Positions 34,793 through 42,615 of a DNA stretch of 64,000 nt are shown piece after piece; the first letter of the stretch is position 1; each line of letters begins with the position of its first letter. Location: the NCBI GenBank assembly GCA_951813295.1, contig CATOTI010000002.1:1240001-1304000 (forward strand). The letters are read 5' to 3'. The notes under the pieces are model-generated. The model saw only the letters and a list, made by a program, of their open reading frames with translations. It did not search any database and had not been told where the DNA came from. The DNA comes from an uncultured Pseudomonadales bacterium (GTDB lineage: Bacteria; Pseudomonadota; Gammaproteobacteria; Pseudomonadales; Azotimanducaceae). A program made the translations under genes and the position numbers.

Positions 34793-36222
34793 GCATCACG
34801 CGTCCCGACACCGTCCAGGACGACGGCCTGCCGCTCTTGCTGGCCTATCAACAGCGCTGGATCGACGAGCCCTCGGCGTTCGCGATCTGCGAGAAGTCGC
34901 GACGCATCGGACTGTCCTGGGCGGATGCGGCGGAGAGTGTGCTGCACGCCGCCGGCGGCGCCGGCAATGTCTACTACCAGTCCTACAGCCAGGACATGAC
35001 GCGCACCTATATCGACGACTGCGCGGCCTGGGCGCGCCGCTTCGGGTTGGCGGTCGGCGAGGTCGAGCAGTCAGTCATCAGTGACGAGCGCGAGCAGATC
35101 CTCAAGTACAGCGTGACGTGCGATTCCGGCAAATTCATTCAGGCCGTGCCGTCGAGTCCTCGCTCGTTGCGCTCGAAGGGCCGACCCGGCGACCGCTACG
35201 TATTGGACGAGGCGGCGTTTTGCGACGATCTCGACGAACTGCTCAAGGCGGCGACGGCGATCACGGTGTGGGGCGGGCGGGTGCGCATCATCTCGACGCA
35301 CCATGGCGAGGCCAACGCCTTCAATCGCCTGGTGCTCGGCGTACGCGAGGGCAAGCATCCGCGCTATGCGCTGCACCGCGTGACGCTCGACGACGCGGTC
35401 GACGATGGCCTGGCGCGGCGCGTGGCGAGCTTGAGCGGACGGCCGTGGCGCGACGGCGACGCGGCACGCTGGCGTGACGAGATCGTCAGCGGCTACACCG
35501 ACCCGGCGCAGGTCGACGAGGAACTCTTTTGCAAGCCGAGCCAGGGCGGCGGCGCGTGGCTGCGCTGGGACTGGATCCGCGCCGCCGGCCATGCCGAGGC
35601 CGGTCAGCCCGACGGCTACACCGGTGGGCTGACCTGGGTCGGGGTGGATATCGCCCGGCGACGTGATCTGTGGGTGGCGGTCGTGCTCGAGCGCGTCGGC
35701 GATGTGCTGTGGACGCGCGAGCTGTGCACCGGGCGCGATATGCCGTTTGCCGAACAAGCCGCCATTCTCAATCGCTTGATTGAGCGTTACCGCCCGGTGC
35801 GCATTGCCATGGATCAGACCGGCATGGGCGAGGCGGTGGTCGAGCAGGCCCAGGAGACGCACGGCAAGTCGCGCGTCGAAGGCGTGCTGTTGACGGCCGG
35901 TCGACGCCTCGACGTCGCGACGGCGCTGCGCGAGGCCATGGAAGACGCCCGCGTGCGCATCCCGGACGATGAGCCGCTGCGCCAGGATCTGCACGCCATC
36001 AAGGCCGAGACCGGCCAGACCGGCGCGCCGCGCCTGGTCGCCGAACGGTCCGGCACCGACGGCCATGCCGACCGATTCTGGGCGCTCGCGCTGGCGGTTG
36101 CGGCGGCCGCCGATCACACCGGCCCGCCAGAGTACCTCGCCGGCGGCACCGAGCGCCTCACGGCCGGCCTCACCGACTACACGGGCCATCAGGGAGGCGA
36201 CCGCTATGCCGGATTCCGATAA
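34789..36222 (+). CDS. Mu gp28-like large terminase (packaging ATPase/nuclease)
   Basis: A 477-residue terminase. The ATPase part has a Walker A variant in EKSRRIGLSWADAA and Walker B in RYVLDEAAF; the nuclease part has RNase-H-like acids in WVGVDIARRRDLW, RIAMDQTGMGE and a late SGTDGHADRFWALALA. It starts with GTG overlapping the DUF3486 stop. It should package DNA into the prohead, cutting host DNA beyond the ends as Mu does. It looks intact. Confidence 0.88.
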   Translation: MSITRPDTVQDDGLPLLLAYQQRWIDEPSAFAICEKSRRIGLSWADAAESVLHAAGGAGNVYYQSYSQDMTRTYIDDCAAWARRFGLAVGEVEQSVISDEREQILKYSVTCDSGKFIQAVPSSPRSLRSKGRPGDRYVLDEAAFCDDLDELLKAATAITVWGGRVRIISTHHGEANAFNRLVLGVREGKHPRYALHRVTLDDAVDDGLARRVASLSGRPWRDGDAARWRDEIVSGYTDPAQVDEELFCKPSQGGGAWLRWDWIRAAGHAEAGQPDGYTGGLTWVGVDIARRRDLWVAVVLERVGDVLWTRELCTGRDMPFAEQAAILNRLIERYRPVRIAMDQTGMGEAVVEQAQETHGKSRVEGVLLTAGRRLDVATALREAMEDARVRIPDDEPLRQDLHAIKAETGQTGAPRLVAERSGTDGHADRFWALALAVAAAADHTGPPEYLAGGTERLTAGLTDYTGHQGGDRYAGFR

Positions 36223-38974
36223 GCCGCGCAACACCGCACTCGAACGTGAGATCGCCACCATCGGCGGCGGTCGCGACATCACCCGCGGCTACGTCGATCA
36301 ACTGCATTACCTGCTGCCACAGGATTCGATCCTGCAACTGCGCGGCGGCTACAACTACGAGCTCTACCGCGACCTCTTGCGTGACGATCAGGTGGCGGCC
36401 GTGTTCACCCAGCGCCGCCTGGCGATGGTCGCCAAGCCGACGCGCGTGGTCGCCGGCGGCGAACGACGGCGCGACAAGAAGGCGGCCGAGATGATCGAGG
36501 CGACGCTCGAGCACATCCGCTGGGATACGGTCACCGACCGCATGCTTTACGGGCGCTTCTACGGCTATGCTGCGGCCGAGTGCCTGTGGGCGCGCGACGG
36601 GGCCCGCGTGGTGCTGGACCAACTGAAGGTGCGCGATCGGCGGCGCTTCGTGTTCGGGCCGGATTTCCGGCCGCGTCTGCTGACCACCACGAACCCCAAT
36701 GGCGAGGCGTTGCCGGCGCAAAAATTCTGGTGGCTGTCGACCGGTGCAGACCACGACGACGAGCCCTACGGCCTCGGCCTCGGTCACTGGCTGTACTGGC
36801 CGGTGTTGTTCAAGCGCGGCCAGATCACCTTCTGGCTCGCCTGGGCGGATAAATTCGGCTCGCCGACGGTGATCGGCAAGTACCCACCGGGATCCTCCGA
36901 CGAAGACAAGCGGCTCGTGCACGGTGCTGGCCAGGCCGTCGCGCACGAGAGCACCGTGTCGATCCCCGAGCATCTGCAGATCGAGCTGCTCGAAGCGGCG
37001 CGCACCGGTCACCGCAGCTACGCCGAGCTCTACGACCGGCTCAATGCCGCGATCTCCAAGGTCGTCATCGGCCAGACCATGACCGCCGATGATGGCGCCT
37101 CCCGGTCGCAGGGCGAGGTCCACCTGACCGTGCGCGACGACATCGTCGCCGCCGATGCGCGGCTGATCTGCGATAGCTTCAATCGATCGGTCGTCAAGTG
37201 GCTCGTCGACTGGAACTTCCCGGGTGCCGCCTATCCGCGCGTCGAGCGCGACCTCGACGATGCGCCGGACCTGAAGGCGCAGGCCGAACGCGACGAGATC
37301 ATTATCCGCATGATGGGCAGGCGCCCTGACACCGCCTACATCCACGAGACCTACGGGCTCGACCTGGTCGACGACCCGGCCGACGCCGACGACAACCCGA
37401 ATGCCACCCCCGCGCCCGAGCAGGCCGCGCTGGCCGAGCCGGACGACAAGCCGCTGGCACGCCAGACCCGCGAGGTGCTCGGCCCAAAGGTTGATGCCTG
37501 GGTGGCCGGCCTGGCCGCCCAGGCAAGCCAAGCCCGATCGCTCGCCGCCTATCGCGACTGGCTCGACGAGCATGCGCTGGCCGCGCTCGACACGCAGCCG
37601 CTGGCCGACGCCCTCGGCGATGCGCTCTTGATCGCGTATCTCACCGGCTGGGATGACGCCGCCGCGCCGGTCGTCATCGACGCGGCGGCGTCGGTCGACC
37701 TGGCGGACGAAGACGGCGCTTACCTGCCGTTCGCCCGGCAGATCGATTTTTTGCGCGCCAAGCTCGACCTGCCGACGCGCGCCTGGACGGATGTCTGGCA
37801 GAGCCAGCACGACGTCGCCTTCGTCGTCGCCGGCGCCGCCAAGACCGGCCTGGTCAGCGATCTCCACCAGGCCGTCGACGCCGCCATCAGCGAGGGCGAG
37901 ACGATCGAGAGCTTCCGCGAGCGCTTCGACGCGATCGTCGAACAACACGGCTGGAGCTACAACGGCGGGCGTGACTGGCGCACCCGCGTGATCTACGAGA
38001 CCAACCTGCGCACCAGTTATGCCGCCGGGCGGTGGGAGCAGTTGCAGGCCACCAAGGCACTACGGCCGTACTGGCGATATCGGCATTCACCCGCGGTCGT
38101 CGACCCGCGGCCCGAGCACCTCGCCTGGGACGGCCTCATCCTGCGCGCCGACGACCCCTGGTGGCGGACGCACGCGCCGCCCAACGGCTGGGGTTGCCAG
38201 TGCTACATCGAATCGCTCTCCGAGCGGGATATGGCCAGGCTCGGCAAGGACGGCCCGGACACCGCGCCACCGCTTGACCGGCGCGAGGTAACGGTGGGCA
38301 TCCGCGGGCCGTCGCCGCGCACGGTGAACGTCCCCGCCGGTATCGACCCCGGCTTTGCCTATGCGCCCGGACGCACATCACAACTCAGTCAGGCGGTGCG
38401 CCATCAGCTCGAGGCCAGCCTGCCGCAACCGGCACCCATCGCCAGCGCGGGTGTCGCCGATACCCTCGCCGCACCCCGAACACTCGATGCCCTGCGCGAC
38501 GAATGGCGCGACTGGCGGCGCGGGTCCGGCAACGCCGGCGAAGCCTTCAGTCTCGGCGCGATCCCGCCCGCCACGGTCAAGGCACTCGCCGCCTTGCCGA
38601 CACCGATCGCCCTGCAAACGGCGCTGGTGACCCTGGCCCGGCGCGATCTGACCCACCTCACCCGCGAGAGCAAGCGACAACGCGGCGCAGTGCTCGCCGA
38701 CACCGACCTGGACCGCCTGCCGGATATCATCGCCGCGCCCAAAGCCACGCTGTGGGATACACAGGACCCGGCGCTACTGTTCGTGTTTGAGCCCACCAGT
38801 GACGCCGCGGCTGGCAAGCTCGTGGTGCGCGTGAACTACAGCGAACGGTTGCAACTGGGCGGCAAGCCCAGACAGACGGTGACCAGCAATGCGGTCAGAA
38901 CGGCCGGCTATGTGGGGGCTGAGAACCTGCGGGATGAGCGTTATGTGCTACTGGAGGGGGCGCTGGATGAATGA
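36206..38974 (+). CDS. Portal (DUF935) - MuF head morphogenesis - PBECR-like nuclease fusion
   Basis: A single 922-residue frame from the ATG at 36206 (AGGGAGG upstream). Residues 1-430 are a Mu gp29-type portal (QDSILQLRGGYNYELYRDLL, WADKFGSPTVIGKYPPGS). Residues about 510-700 are the MuF/SPP1 gp7 domain (RVIYETNLRTSYAAGRWEQL, PPNGWGCQCYIESL). Residues about 830-922 (LDRLPDIIAAPKATLWDTQD to the end) look like a PBECR-family barnase/EndoU/RelE-like nuclease domain. In Mu, portal and F are separate. A toxin-like domain carried into virions by MuF proteins is known in other phages. There is no stop or internal start suggesting two genes. Confidence 0.82.
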   Translation: MPDSDKPRNTALEREIATIGGGRDITRGYVDQLHYLLPQDSILQLRGGYNYELYRDLLRDDQVAAVFTQRRLAMVAKPTRVVAGGERRRDKKAAEMIEATLEHIRWDTVTDRMLYGRFYGYAAAECLWARDGARVVLDQLKVRDRRRFVFGPDFRPRLLTTTNPNGEALPAQKFWWLSTGADHDDEPYGLGLGHWLYWPVLFKRGQITFWLAWADKFGSPTVIGKYPPGSSDEDKRLVHGAGQAVAHESTVSIPEHLQIELLEAARTGHRSYAELYDRLNAAISKVVIGQTMTADDGASRSQGEVHLTVRDDIVAADARLICDSFNRSVVKWLVDWNFPGAAYPRVERDLDDAPDLKAQAERDEIIIRMMGRRPDTAYIHETYGLDLVDDPADADDNPNATPAPEQAALAEPDDKPLARQTREVLGPKVDAWVAGLAAQASQARSLAAYRDWLDEHALAALDTQPLADALGDALLIAYLTGWDDAAAPVVIDAAASVDLADEDGAYLPFARQIDFLRAKLDLPTRAWTDVWQSQHDVAFVVAGAAKTGLVSDLHQAVDAAISEGETIESFRERFDAIVEQHGWSYNGGRDWRTRVIYETNLRTSYAAGRWEQLQATKALRPYWRYRHSPAVVDPRPEHLAWDGLILRADDPWWRTHAPPNGWGCQCYIESLSERDMARLGKDGPDTAPPLDRREVTVGIRGPSPRTVNVPAGIDPGFAYAPGRTSQLSQAVRHQLEASLPQPAPIASAGVADTLAAPRTLDALRDEWRDWRRGSGNAGEAFSLGAIPPATVKALAALPTPIALQTALVTLARRDLTHLTRESKRQRGAVLADTDLDRLPDIIAAPKATLWDTQDPALLFVFEPTSDAAAGKLVVRVNYSERLQLGGKPRQTVTSNAVRTAGYVGAENLRDERYVLLEGALDE

Positions 38975-39101
38975 CCGCCGGGACGAGACGCAACCCTCGA
39001 TGCAGTACGAAAACCAGCGGTTGCTGGTCAACCCTCTACCGGGAGAGCGGTCTGGCTTGCGCCAATTACCCGGCCTACCCGGCGGTCGGCACGGAGTATA
39101 G
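38967..39101 (+). CDS. Possible 44-aa protein between portal fusion and G
   Basis: An ATG at 38967 overlaps the end of the fusion gene and follows GGAGGGGG at 38952-38959. The frame encodes MNDRRDETQPSMQYENQRLL and ends GLPGGRHGV before a TAG. It has no recognised family and could be a chance frame in the gap between two structural genes. Confidence 0.3.
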   Translation: MNDRRDETQPSMQYENQRLLVNPLPGERSGLRQLPGLPGGRHGV

Positions 39102-39107
39102 CGCGCC

Positions 39108-39581
39108 ATGAAATTCCGCATCGAACTCGATGACGCGGACGTCCAAGCCGCCCTCGACCGGCTGATCCGGGCGGGGTCGGACCTGAGCCCGGCCATGGCC
39201 GCCATCGGCGAACACTTGCTCAACACCACCCGCCAGCGCTTCAAGGATCAGGAATCACCCGAGGGCGAACCCTGGAAGCCGCTCGAGGAGGAGTACCGGA
39301 AGAGCAAGAAGCGCAACAAGGACAAAATCCTGGCGCTCTACGGCCACCTGCGCGGCACGCTGACCTATCAGGCTGGACGCGACCACGTCGATGTCGGCAG
39401 CACTCGCATCTACGCGGGAACGCACCAGGGCGGCGCCGCGCAAGGCGCCTACGGCGAAACCAGCAAGGGCACCCCCATCCCCTTCGGGGCTATCCCGGCG
39501 CGGCCATTCCTCGGCTTGAGCGCGGAGGACAGAACCGAGATCAATCTCGCCGTGCGGGATTTTCTGGCGGAGGCGCTGTGA
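39108..39581 (+). CDS. Phage virion morphogenesis protein (Mu G-like)
   Basis: A 157-residue protein: a LDDADVQAALDRLIRAGSDL start, the motif GEPWKPLEEEYRKSKKRNKD and a C-terminus with IPARPFLGLSAEDRTEIN, all typical of the Mu G / phage virion morphogenesis family. It works in head-tail joining. In Mu-like genomes the head protease and scaffold (I), then the major head protein (T), come next; here the recognisable phage head genes stop after this one. Confidence 0.85.
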   Translation: MKFRIELDDADVQAALDRLIRAGSDLSPAMAAIGEHLLNTTRQRFKDQESPEGEPWKPLEEEYRKSKKRNKDKILALYGHLRGTLTYQAGRDHVDVGSTRIYAGTHQGGAAQGAYGETSKGTPIPFGAIPARPFLGLSAEDRTEINLAVRDFLAEAL

Positions 39582-39888
39582 TCAGCGCATTAGCACTTCC
39601 GCTAATATGCGCATTGGAATATTTACAGGAATATTTTGATCGGGTTTCTTCGCCCTCGCCACTCGTCGCTTCGCTATCCCTCGGCGGCGGAAAGTCAGCT
39701 CTGCATCAGATGATATCGATTTGACGCTGCCAGGTGACTGCACGCAAAATGTGCGCTAAGTGGGCTGAGCGGTTAGCACAGTCGGCGAAGGGGGCGCCTC
39801 TTGGACTTGGATGTAAGGGGCTACCCTCCTTAGCTCTTCCCTCTCTCCCAAAAGCTCAATGAATCACTCCGGCAAAGGAGCGTCGCCA
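39582..39888. other. Intergenic stretch after Mu G with no supported gene
   Basis: This stretch is AT-richer than its surroundings at first (around gcattggaatatttacagga) and has no coding frame with a start and ribosome site. It marks the point where the head module ends and foreign-looking small genes begin. A region near 39760-39840 has weak tRNA-like wording (ctgagcggttagc) but does not fold into a complete cloverleaf by eye. Confidence 0.5.
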
Positions 39889-40059
39889 ATGCGCAACGAA
39901 AAGAAAGGCACGTATGCAGCTCGTTTCGAGGGGCCCGGCGTGGTCGTGCGGCCTTCTGACGTGTTCGCGAGCGGTAACAAGAAGCTGGAGCGGCAGCTTG
40001 CCACGATGGGGAAGCTAAGAGACAAAGGCGCGTTTCGGAAGAACCGCCCGGACGCGTAA
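39889..40059 (+). CDS. Small hypothetical protein (56 aa)
   Basis: The ATG at 39889 is preceded by AAAGGAG with good spacing, better than the upstream in-frame ATG at 39859. The protein (MRNEKKGTYAARFEGPGVVV, then NKKLERQLATMGKLRDKG) is basic and soluble. No family is recognised. It lies near the right end of the element, where Mu-like phages often keep accessory genes. Confidence 0.5.
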   Translation: MRNEKKGTYAARFEGPGVVVRPSDVFASGNKKLERQLATMGKLRDKGAFRKNRPDA

Positions 40060-40071
40060 ACCGGCCGGTAG

Positions 40072-40566
40072 TTGCTCGAAGACCTCCCCGGCGCGTTCAC
40101 CGCGCTACTGCCTGTAGCTGCAACAGCTGGCGCGTTCGGGTTCCTCAGGATCTTCACCTTCACGAAGTTTCGCGTAGCCCGCGAGGAAGGTCACCGGCTC
40201 TACTTCCGGACGATCTACACCGCCGTTGCCTTGACTGCGATTGGATCGGCTGTTGTCGCGTCGACCGAAAACTGGTTCCGGAACCTCGGCGTCTTTGAGG
40301 AGGCGCTTTCACTAAGCGATGTGCTCGTGCTCGCCATGGTAGGTACCGCCCTAGCGGCCCCGCTGGTTGCATGGTTGATCGACGAGTCCGTTATGTTGAT
40401 TCAGAATCGGTTCTTCAGGATCGCGTTGCCTGGACGGATCACCGGACCGTACGCGCACGCATTACGTGGGGCGATCAAAGCGGACTCGTTCGAGTTGCGA
40501 ATCCTCGAAGCTGTCGAAACGCTCACACCAATTCGTCGTCTCGATAGCCGCTCATCAGCGGGATGA
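40072..40566 (+). CDS. Membrane protein of unknown function, with in-frame open extension after TGA
   Basis: A 164-residue frame from a TTG codon with three likely membrane segments (FTALLPVAATAGAFGFLRIF, YTAVALTAIGSAVVAS, VLVLAMVGTALAAPLVAWLI). After the TGA at 40564 the same frame stays open for 70 codons to a TAG at 40777, with protein-like sequence (LYDDATDLINPDYLTIVVPV). The gene may therefore have been longer and carry a nonsense mutation, or two genes may abut. Base composition is less GC-rich than the phage structural genes. Neither part is recognised. Confidence 0.4.
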   Translation: MLEDLPGAFTALLPVAATAGAFGFLRIFTFTKFRVAREEGHRLYFRTIYTAVALTAIGSAVVASTENWFRNLGVFEEALSLSDVLVLAMVGTALAAPLVAWLIDESVMLIQNRFFRIALPGRITGPYAHALRGAIKADSFELRILEAVETLTPIRRLDSRSSAG

Positions 40567-40849
40567 TTTCGAGATTTCTCCTCGGCACCGAGGGGTCGGG
40601 AAGCTTTCATCGCCACGACCAATTACGCGCCCGTCCTCCAAGAGCTGTATGACGACGCGACTGACCTTATTAACCCGGACTATCTGACGATTGTTGTTCC
40701 TGTCGCTTCGATCGAGCAGATCCACCTGTTCGACTTGGACATCTACGAAGAGTCGTTTCGTTTGAACCCAGCGGGGTAGTGGCGCGGTCTCGCGCGTCCC
40801 TGCTGAGTAGCCGGCACACTCTGCAATCTAGCTGCTGCTCAACGTCCTA

Positions 40850-40957
40850 GGTGGCGCGACACAGCCGGCAGCCCGTCGAAGTTCCCGTGGTCTGCCACGA
40901 TGTCTTGCCATCCGCTATCAGGTGGCGCGACACAGCCGGCAGCCCGTCGAAGTTCCC
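40850..40957. repeat. Pair of perfect 37-bp direct repeats near the right end
   Basis: The 37 bases at 40850-40886, beginning ggtggcgcgacacagccggc, are repeated exactly at 40921-40957, 71 bases later. They lie just inside the 29-bp repeat of the right end. There is no gene over them that I can support. Confidence 0.85.
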
Positions 40958-40965
40958 CGGGCCCC

Positions 40966-40994
40966 TGTTGACATAGTCAACCGTCTGTTGATTT
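40966..40994 (+). repeat. Right copy of the 29-bp direct repeat
   Basis: It matches 17208-17236 at 26 of 29 positions, in the same orientation, including GTTGACATAGTCAAC with its inverted arms and the following TGTTGATTT. Two copies of gcgcgggattgcgcgg spaced by 20 bases (40996 and 41016) follow it. Confidence 0.8.
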
Positions 40995-41033
40995 TGCGCG
41001 GGATTGCGCGGCTTAGCGCGGGATTGCGCGGGT

Positions 41034-41076
41034 GTTTTTCGCGTCAAATACCCTTTGTTTTTCATGTCACTCAACA
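41034..41076 (-). repeat. Right terminal inverted repeat of the prophage
   Basis: Read from the end inward (minus strand) it begins TGTTGAGTGACATG, then AAAAAC, then TTTGACGCGAAAAAC. With a 2-base gap it aligns with the left end over its full length. The first six bases TGTTGA run into the host RIO gene and provide its stop codon. Confidence 0.75.
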
Positions 41077-41757
41077 GACGATCGGCTCATCGTCCCAGTA
41101 GAGGATGTTGTAGGGCGACAAGTCGCCGTGAATCCGGTCGTGGTCGAGCATCGTCCGGACGGTGTCGACGATCTGCTCGAATGCTCGTGCGGCATCACCG
41201 CGCGAGAGCTGTACGTTCTTGAGGAGCGGTGCCGCGCCGCGTTCGTCGCCGATGAATGCCATCAGGATGGCAACGTCAGTGTGCGCGAACGGTTGCGGGA
41301 TCCTTGCGCCGGCGTCGTAAAGGTCGCTCAGGGTGCGCCATTCCCGTTCGATCCAATCGTGGTGAACCATGGCACGGCCACGTTTGCTGTGCTGGCGAAT
41401 GGCTTTCTGGGCACGGCGATCTCGGCGATGTTCGTCGGCGAGATAGTCACCGGCTTTTGCGAACGCCCGGAACGACTGGGCGCGATAGACCTTGGCGGCA
41501 CAGAACCGGACGGGCAATGCGTCCGTTGCGCGACACTGGTAGACCGTCGCCTCCTTGCCATCGCCGATCATCTCGATCAGGTGGTCCACCAGCGCGAGGC
41601 CGCCACTCTGCTGGAATCGGCCGTTGTCGAGTCGCTCCCAGCGCGGTTCGCCGAAAGTGGTTTGGATGTGAAGCTGTTCGCGGTGGCGGAGCTCGCCGCG
41701 AGTGAAATCGCCCCGCGCGAGCGATGGCTCGCGCGGCGGCTTGGATTTGAGATCCAT
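41071..41757 (-). pseudogene. RIO1-type protein kinase, truncated by the prophage right end
   Basis: A 228-residue remnant. The kinase N-lobe (IGDGKEATVYQCRATD, lysine in RFCAAKVYRAQ), hinge (AILMAFIGDERG) and catalytic loop (DRIHGDLSPYNILYW) are present. The metal-binding DFPQ-type motif and the C-terminal helices that should follow are missing: the last codons read GTC TGT TGA, where TGTTGA is the start of the element. Without the metal-binding aspartate it should be inactive. The start at 41757 has GGAG upstream. The lost 3' part is not next to the left end. Confidence 0.8.
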
Positions 41758-41849
41758 GGATTCTCCGAACGACGCGCTGCCGCCCGGATAAAAAGCGGGC
41801 AGTGCGCGATGGGGGCGGAGGCAGGGAACGCGATAGCTAGCGCGGTGCG

Positions 41850-41900
41850 CTAGGGACGGTCGGCCTCGTGGGAGAGCGTGCTGGTGGTACGAATTGTCAT
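41850..41900 (-). CDS. Possible 16-residue leader peptide upstream of the RIO kinase gene
   Basis: An ATG at 41900 is preceded by AGGAGGTGCTC, the strongest ribosome site in this part of the window, and encodes MTIRTTSTLSHEADRP before a TAG. It lies about 90 bases before the kinase start on the same strand. The good ribosome site argues for translation, but the peptide has no recognised family. Confidence 0.3.
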   Translation of the reverse strand: MTIRTTSTLSHEADRP

Positions 41901-42027
41901 GAGCACCTCCTGCGTTCGGTGCGGTTCACCCGCCAATCGAATATCGAACGGCGATCCATGGGTGACGCCGCCAATGTGAGGCGACGTGTGAAAGAGGGTC
42001 TTAACAGATGCTCGAGCGGATCGAAAG

Positions 42028-42615
42028 TCAGCCGTCGTCGCTGGCCACCCATTTGGCGATCTTCGGGTTCTCGTGTAGGAGCATTCGCTCGAGCAGATCC
42101 CCGGGATCATCGTCAACCACGATCGCGTCGCGGTGGGGCGCTTTGATGAACCGTTCGGCCACGGCGTGATCGAGAAAGCGCAGTAGCGGATCGTAGAAAC
42201 CGTCGACGTTCAAAAGCCCGACCGGTTTGTCGTGAACGCCGAGTTGATTCCACGTCGCCATCTCGAGGAGTTCCTCGAAGGTCCCGAGTCCTCCGGGCAG
42301 GGCAATGAAGGCGTGAGCGAGTTCGGCAAATCGGGCCTTTCGCTCGTGCATGGTCGCGACTTGCTCGAGGGCGAGCTTCGGGTGGGCGACGATGTCGGCC
42401 AGCGCGCGTGTGATAACGCCCGTCACGCGACCGCCGGCATGCAGCGTCGCGTCGGCAAGCGCGCCCATCAGCCCGACTCGAGCGCCGCCATAGACGAGCT
42501 CGATTCGTCGCTCGGCCAGGAGCCGACCCAGGTCTCGGGCGACGTGCCCATAGGTGTCGTTGCGACCGGGACTCGAGCCGCAAAAAACGCAAATCCGTTC
42601 GATCGATCGGCTCAA
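42028..42615 (-). CDS. LOG-family protein (nucleoside 5'-monophosphate phosphoribohydrolase type)
   Basis: A 195-residue Rossmann-like protein. The signatures are ICVFCGSSPGRNDTY, ELVYGGARVGLMG and the nucleotide-binding PGGLGTFEELLEM. Such proteins release free bases from nucleotides, and plant and some bacterial members make cytokinins; the bacterial role is often general nucleotide housekeeping. It starts with TTG overlapping the stop of the CoA-transferase gene as TTGA, so the two are coupled. Confidence 0.85.
   Translation of the reverse strand: MSRSIERICVFCGSSPGRNDTYGHVARDLGRLLAERRIELVYGGARVGLMGALADATLHAGGRVTGVITRALADIVAHPKLALEQVATMHERKARFAELAHAFIALPGGLGTFEELLEMATWNQLGVHDKPVGLLNVDGFYDPLLRFLDHAVAERFIKAPHRDAIVVDDDPGDLLERMLLHENPKIAKWVASDDG

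Larger units (their letters stand above)
17150..41076. mobile_element. Defective Mu/D3112-like transposable siphoprophage
   Basis: About 23.9 kb bounded by imperfect inverted repeats that begin 5'-TGT on each end. Inside are a lambda-type tail module on the minus strand and a Mu-type lysis, terminase, portal and G module on the plus strand. The right end interrupts a RIO kinase gene. No matching 5-bp duplication is visible at the two flanks (TGGCC on the left, GACGA on the right), and the rest of the RIO gene is not found at the left flank, so one flank was probably deleted or rearranged after insertion. Transposase, repressor, Mu I protease and major capsid genes are absent. Confidence 0.8.

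Noticed and set aside
39757..39840. tRNA-like stretch after Mu G
   Set aside because: Only a D-arm-like phrase is present; no paired acceptor stem or T arm could be found.
40847..41074. Minus-strand frame of 75 codons across the right end
   Set aside because: It spans the terminal and direct repeats, has no ribosome site and no family; more likely non-coding.
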